Positions 4,558 to 5,385 of a stretch of 5,385 bases of DNA are shown here, piece by piece. Origin of the DNA: JBEKYH01 sp049511115 (GTDB taxonomy: Bacteria > Planctomycetota > Phycisphaerae > Tepidisphaerales > Tepidisphaeraceae); assembly GCA_049511115.1 (NCBI GenBank), contig JBEKYH010000370.1, forward strand, positions 1 through 5,385, given 5' to 3'. Each line of letters opens with the position of its first letter. Positions within the stretch are counted from its first letter, which is position 1. The translations under genes and the position numbers were made by a program. Under the pieces are notes generated by a model, which was not told where the DNA came from, did not search any database, and worked only from the letters and a program-made list of their open reading frames with translations.

Positions 4558-5385
4558 TCAGTCTTCTATTCCCAAACGCCCGCCATGCCGCTCGTCGGCG
4601 AAGATGAGATTGTCGCCGGATGACATGCCGTTCCAGACGCCTGTGAGGGCGTCGTCGGTTATTCCGTCGGTGGGCAGCACGGGCGGCGTGGAGACTACCA
4701 TCCGAGGCTTTGCCGGCCCGATGGGGGCCATGCCGATCGGCGTCGATGTGATGACATCGGGATTTACAATCGCCTTCACGGGCGCGATCGGTTTGGCGTG
4801 GGCCTTGTGCCTGGGCGCGGGCGCTGGTCGCGAATTCGAAGCAGCATCGCTCACCGGGGCGGGTGTTGGGGAAGCGGCCGGCGCTGTTGACATCACAGGC
4901 GCGGGCGGGATCACGGGCGCCGGTGGCGGCGCGGCAATGGCCGCGGCGCTGGGTGTCACGGCGGCGGCGGGCACATTGACTGTAACGGCAGCCCCCGATG
5001 AGGCGGGTGATGTCGTTGCCGTGAGTGTTGTCGCCAATGTGGATGGCACGTCGGTTGCGGGCGCCGATGCCGTTTGGGCCGATGCGGCGGCAGCGACAGG
5101 ATCCGAGGACTGGGGCGTCTGGGCCAACTGGCCGGCGGCAAGCTGCTTGTTGAAATTCTGGCTGACCAGGAGCAGGTCGGCGAAGTTGACGGGTCCCTGA
5201 TAATTGAAGTCGCCGTGGGCCCAGTCCTGATTGGTCTTGTTGAAATTCTGACTCACGGCCAGGAGGTCCGAGAAATTGACCGTCCCGTCGAGATTCGAGT
5301 CGCCGGCCAGCGTGTTCTTGATGTAAATCTGATTGGCGGCGGCGGGAGTTCCCGCGTCGGTGCTTCCGTCGGCGTAGCCCACGGC
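4558..5385 (-). CDS. C-terminal part of a probably secreted dockerin-repeat protein with an Ala/Pro/Thr-rich tail; N-terminus outside window
   Basis: The frame is open to the right edge, so only the last 275 residues are seen; the GTG at 5382 is unlikely to be the true start. Numbering from that GTG, GYADGSTDAGTPAAANQIYI leads into TLAGDSNLDGTVNFSDLL (24-41) and GDFNYQGPVNFADLL (57-71), two dockerin type I-like calcium-loop repeats 30 residues apart, each followed by xVSQNFNK. In other species dockerins bind cohesins; in planctomycetes similar repeats commonly end large extracellular proteins, and their partner is generally not known. Here they are followed by about 195 residues rich in Ala, Pro, Thr and Ser, with a basic stretch RHKAHAKP and a more ordinary C-terminus (DDALTGVWNGMSSGDNLIFA...). 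There is no PEP-CTERM signal or C-terminal hydrophobic anchor. The TGA is at 4558-4560, 132 bases from the converging ureG. The catalytic or binding part of the protein lies outside the window, so its function cannot be given. Confidence 0.8.
   Translation of the reverse strand, partial: AVGYADGSTDAGTPAAANQIYIKNTLAGDSNLDGTVNFSDLLAVSQNFNKTNQDWAHGDFNYQGPVNFADLLLVSQNFNKQLAAGQLAQTPQSSDPVAAAASAQTASAPATDVPSTLATTLTATTSPASSGAAVTVNVPAAAVTPSAAAIAAPPPAPVIPPAPVMSTAPAASPTPAPVSDAASNSRPAPAPRHKAHAKPIAPVKAIVNPDVITSTPIGMAPIGPAKPRMVVSTPPVLPTDGITDDALTGVWNGMSSGDNLIFADERHGGRLGIED
5146..5304 (-). repeat. Two 90-base-period repeats encoding the dockerin-like calcium loops
   Basis: The two loop units are encoded at 5236-5304 and 5146-5214. 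The 15-base word CTTGTTGAAATTCTG occurs identically at 5146-5160 and 5236-5250, exactly 90 bases apart, consistent with an internal duplication. The first loop keeps D28-N30-D32-G33-N36-D39; the second has D58-N60-Q62-G63-N66-D69, with Gln where the third acidic ligand is expected. Confidence 0.75.

Noticed and set aside
4558..4650. PEP-CTERM or similar sorting signal at the end of the dockerin protein
   Set aside because: The last 30 residues have no PEP motif, hydrophobic helix or basic cluster.
4346..5200. A 284-codon plus-strand frame spanning the ureG end, the repeat and the dockerin gene
   Set aside because: It is a Gly/Ala-rich mirror of the Ala/Pro-rich minus-strand protein, runs through the intergenic palindrome, has no recognisable domain, and overlaps the end of ureG.
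5146..5304. CRISPR-like spaced repeat
   Set aside because: Only two units, in frame, encoding dockerin loops 30 residues apart.

Overview
The window most likely comes from a high-GC planctomycete-like bacterium, with Phycisphaerae or a relative as a guess. Three things suggest this: a C-terminal pair of dockerin-type repeats of the GDxNLDGxVN / GDFNYxGxVN kind, an ECF-type sigma factor fused to a multi-pass membrane domain, and CGCnGAGG-type palindromic repeats between genes. The assignment rests on recalled family features, not on a search.

Layout. (1) Bases 2-808 (+) hold the 3' part of a protein I cannot name with certainty. It resembles the C-terminal region of AlbA_2 (Schlafen-type) DNA-binding-domain proteins, its frame is open to the left edge, and its GC (about 55% by hand count) is lower than the samples I counted in later genes. 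(2) Bases 878-2332 (+) encode a 484-residue ECF-like sigma factor with about seven C-terminal membrane segments. (3) Bases 2329-2430 are a palindromic repeat with perfect 22-bp arms, and each arm supplies the stop codon of one of the two genes converging on it. (4) Bases 2420-2965 (-) encode the urease nickel chaperone UreE. (5) Bases 2999-3667 and 3691-4425 (+) encode UreF and UreG, divergent from ureE. (6) Bases 4459-4539 are a second, unrelated palindromic repeat at the next convergent junction. (7) Bases 4558-5385 (-) are the C-terminal 275 residues of a probably secreted protein with two dockerin-like repeats and a long Ala/Pro/Thr-rich tail; its N-terminus lies beyond the right edge.

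How the genes work together. UreE delivers nickel to UreG, and UreF with UreG (and UreD/UreH, not in this window) loads nickel into apo-urease. The structural genes ureABC and ureD are absent here, so they must lie elsewhere if the system is complete. The sigma factor and the dockerin protein have no visible functional tie to the urease genes. No RNA gene, transposase, integrase or CRISPR array was seen. I found no convincing evidence of a wholly new system. The most distinctive feature is the palindrome that forms the 3' ends of both the sigma gene and ureE.
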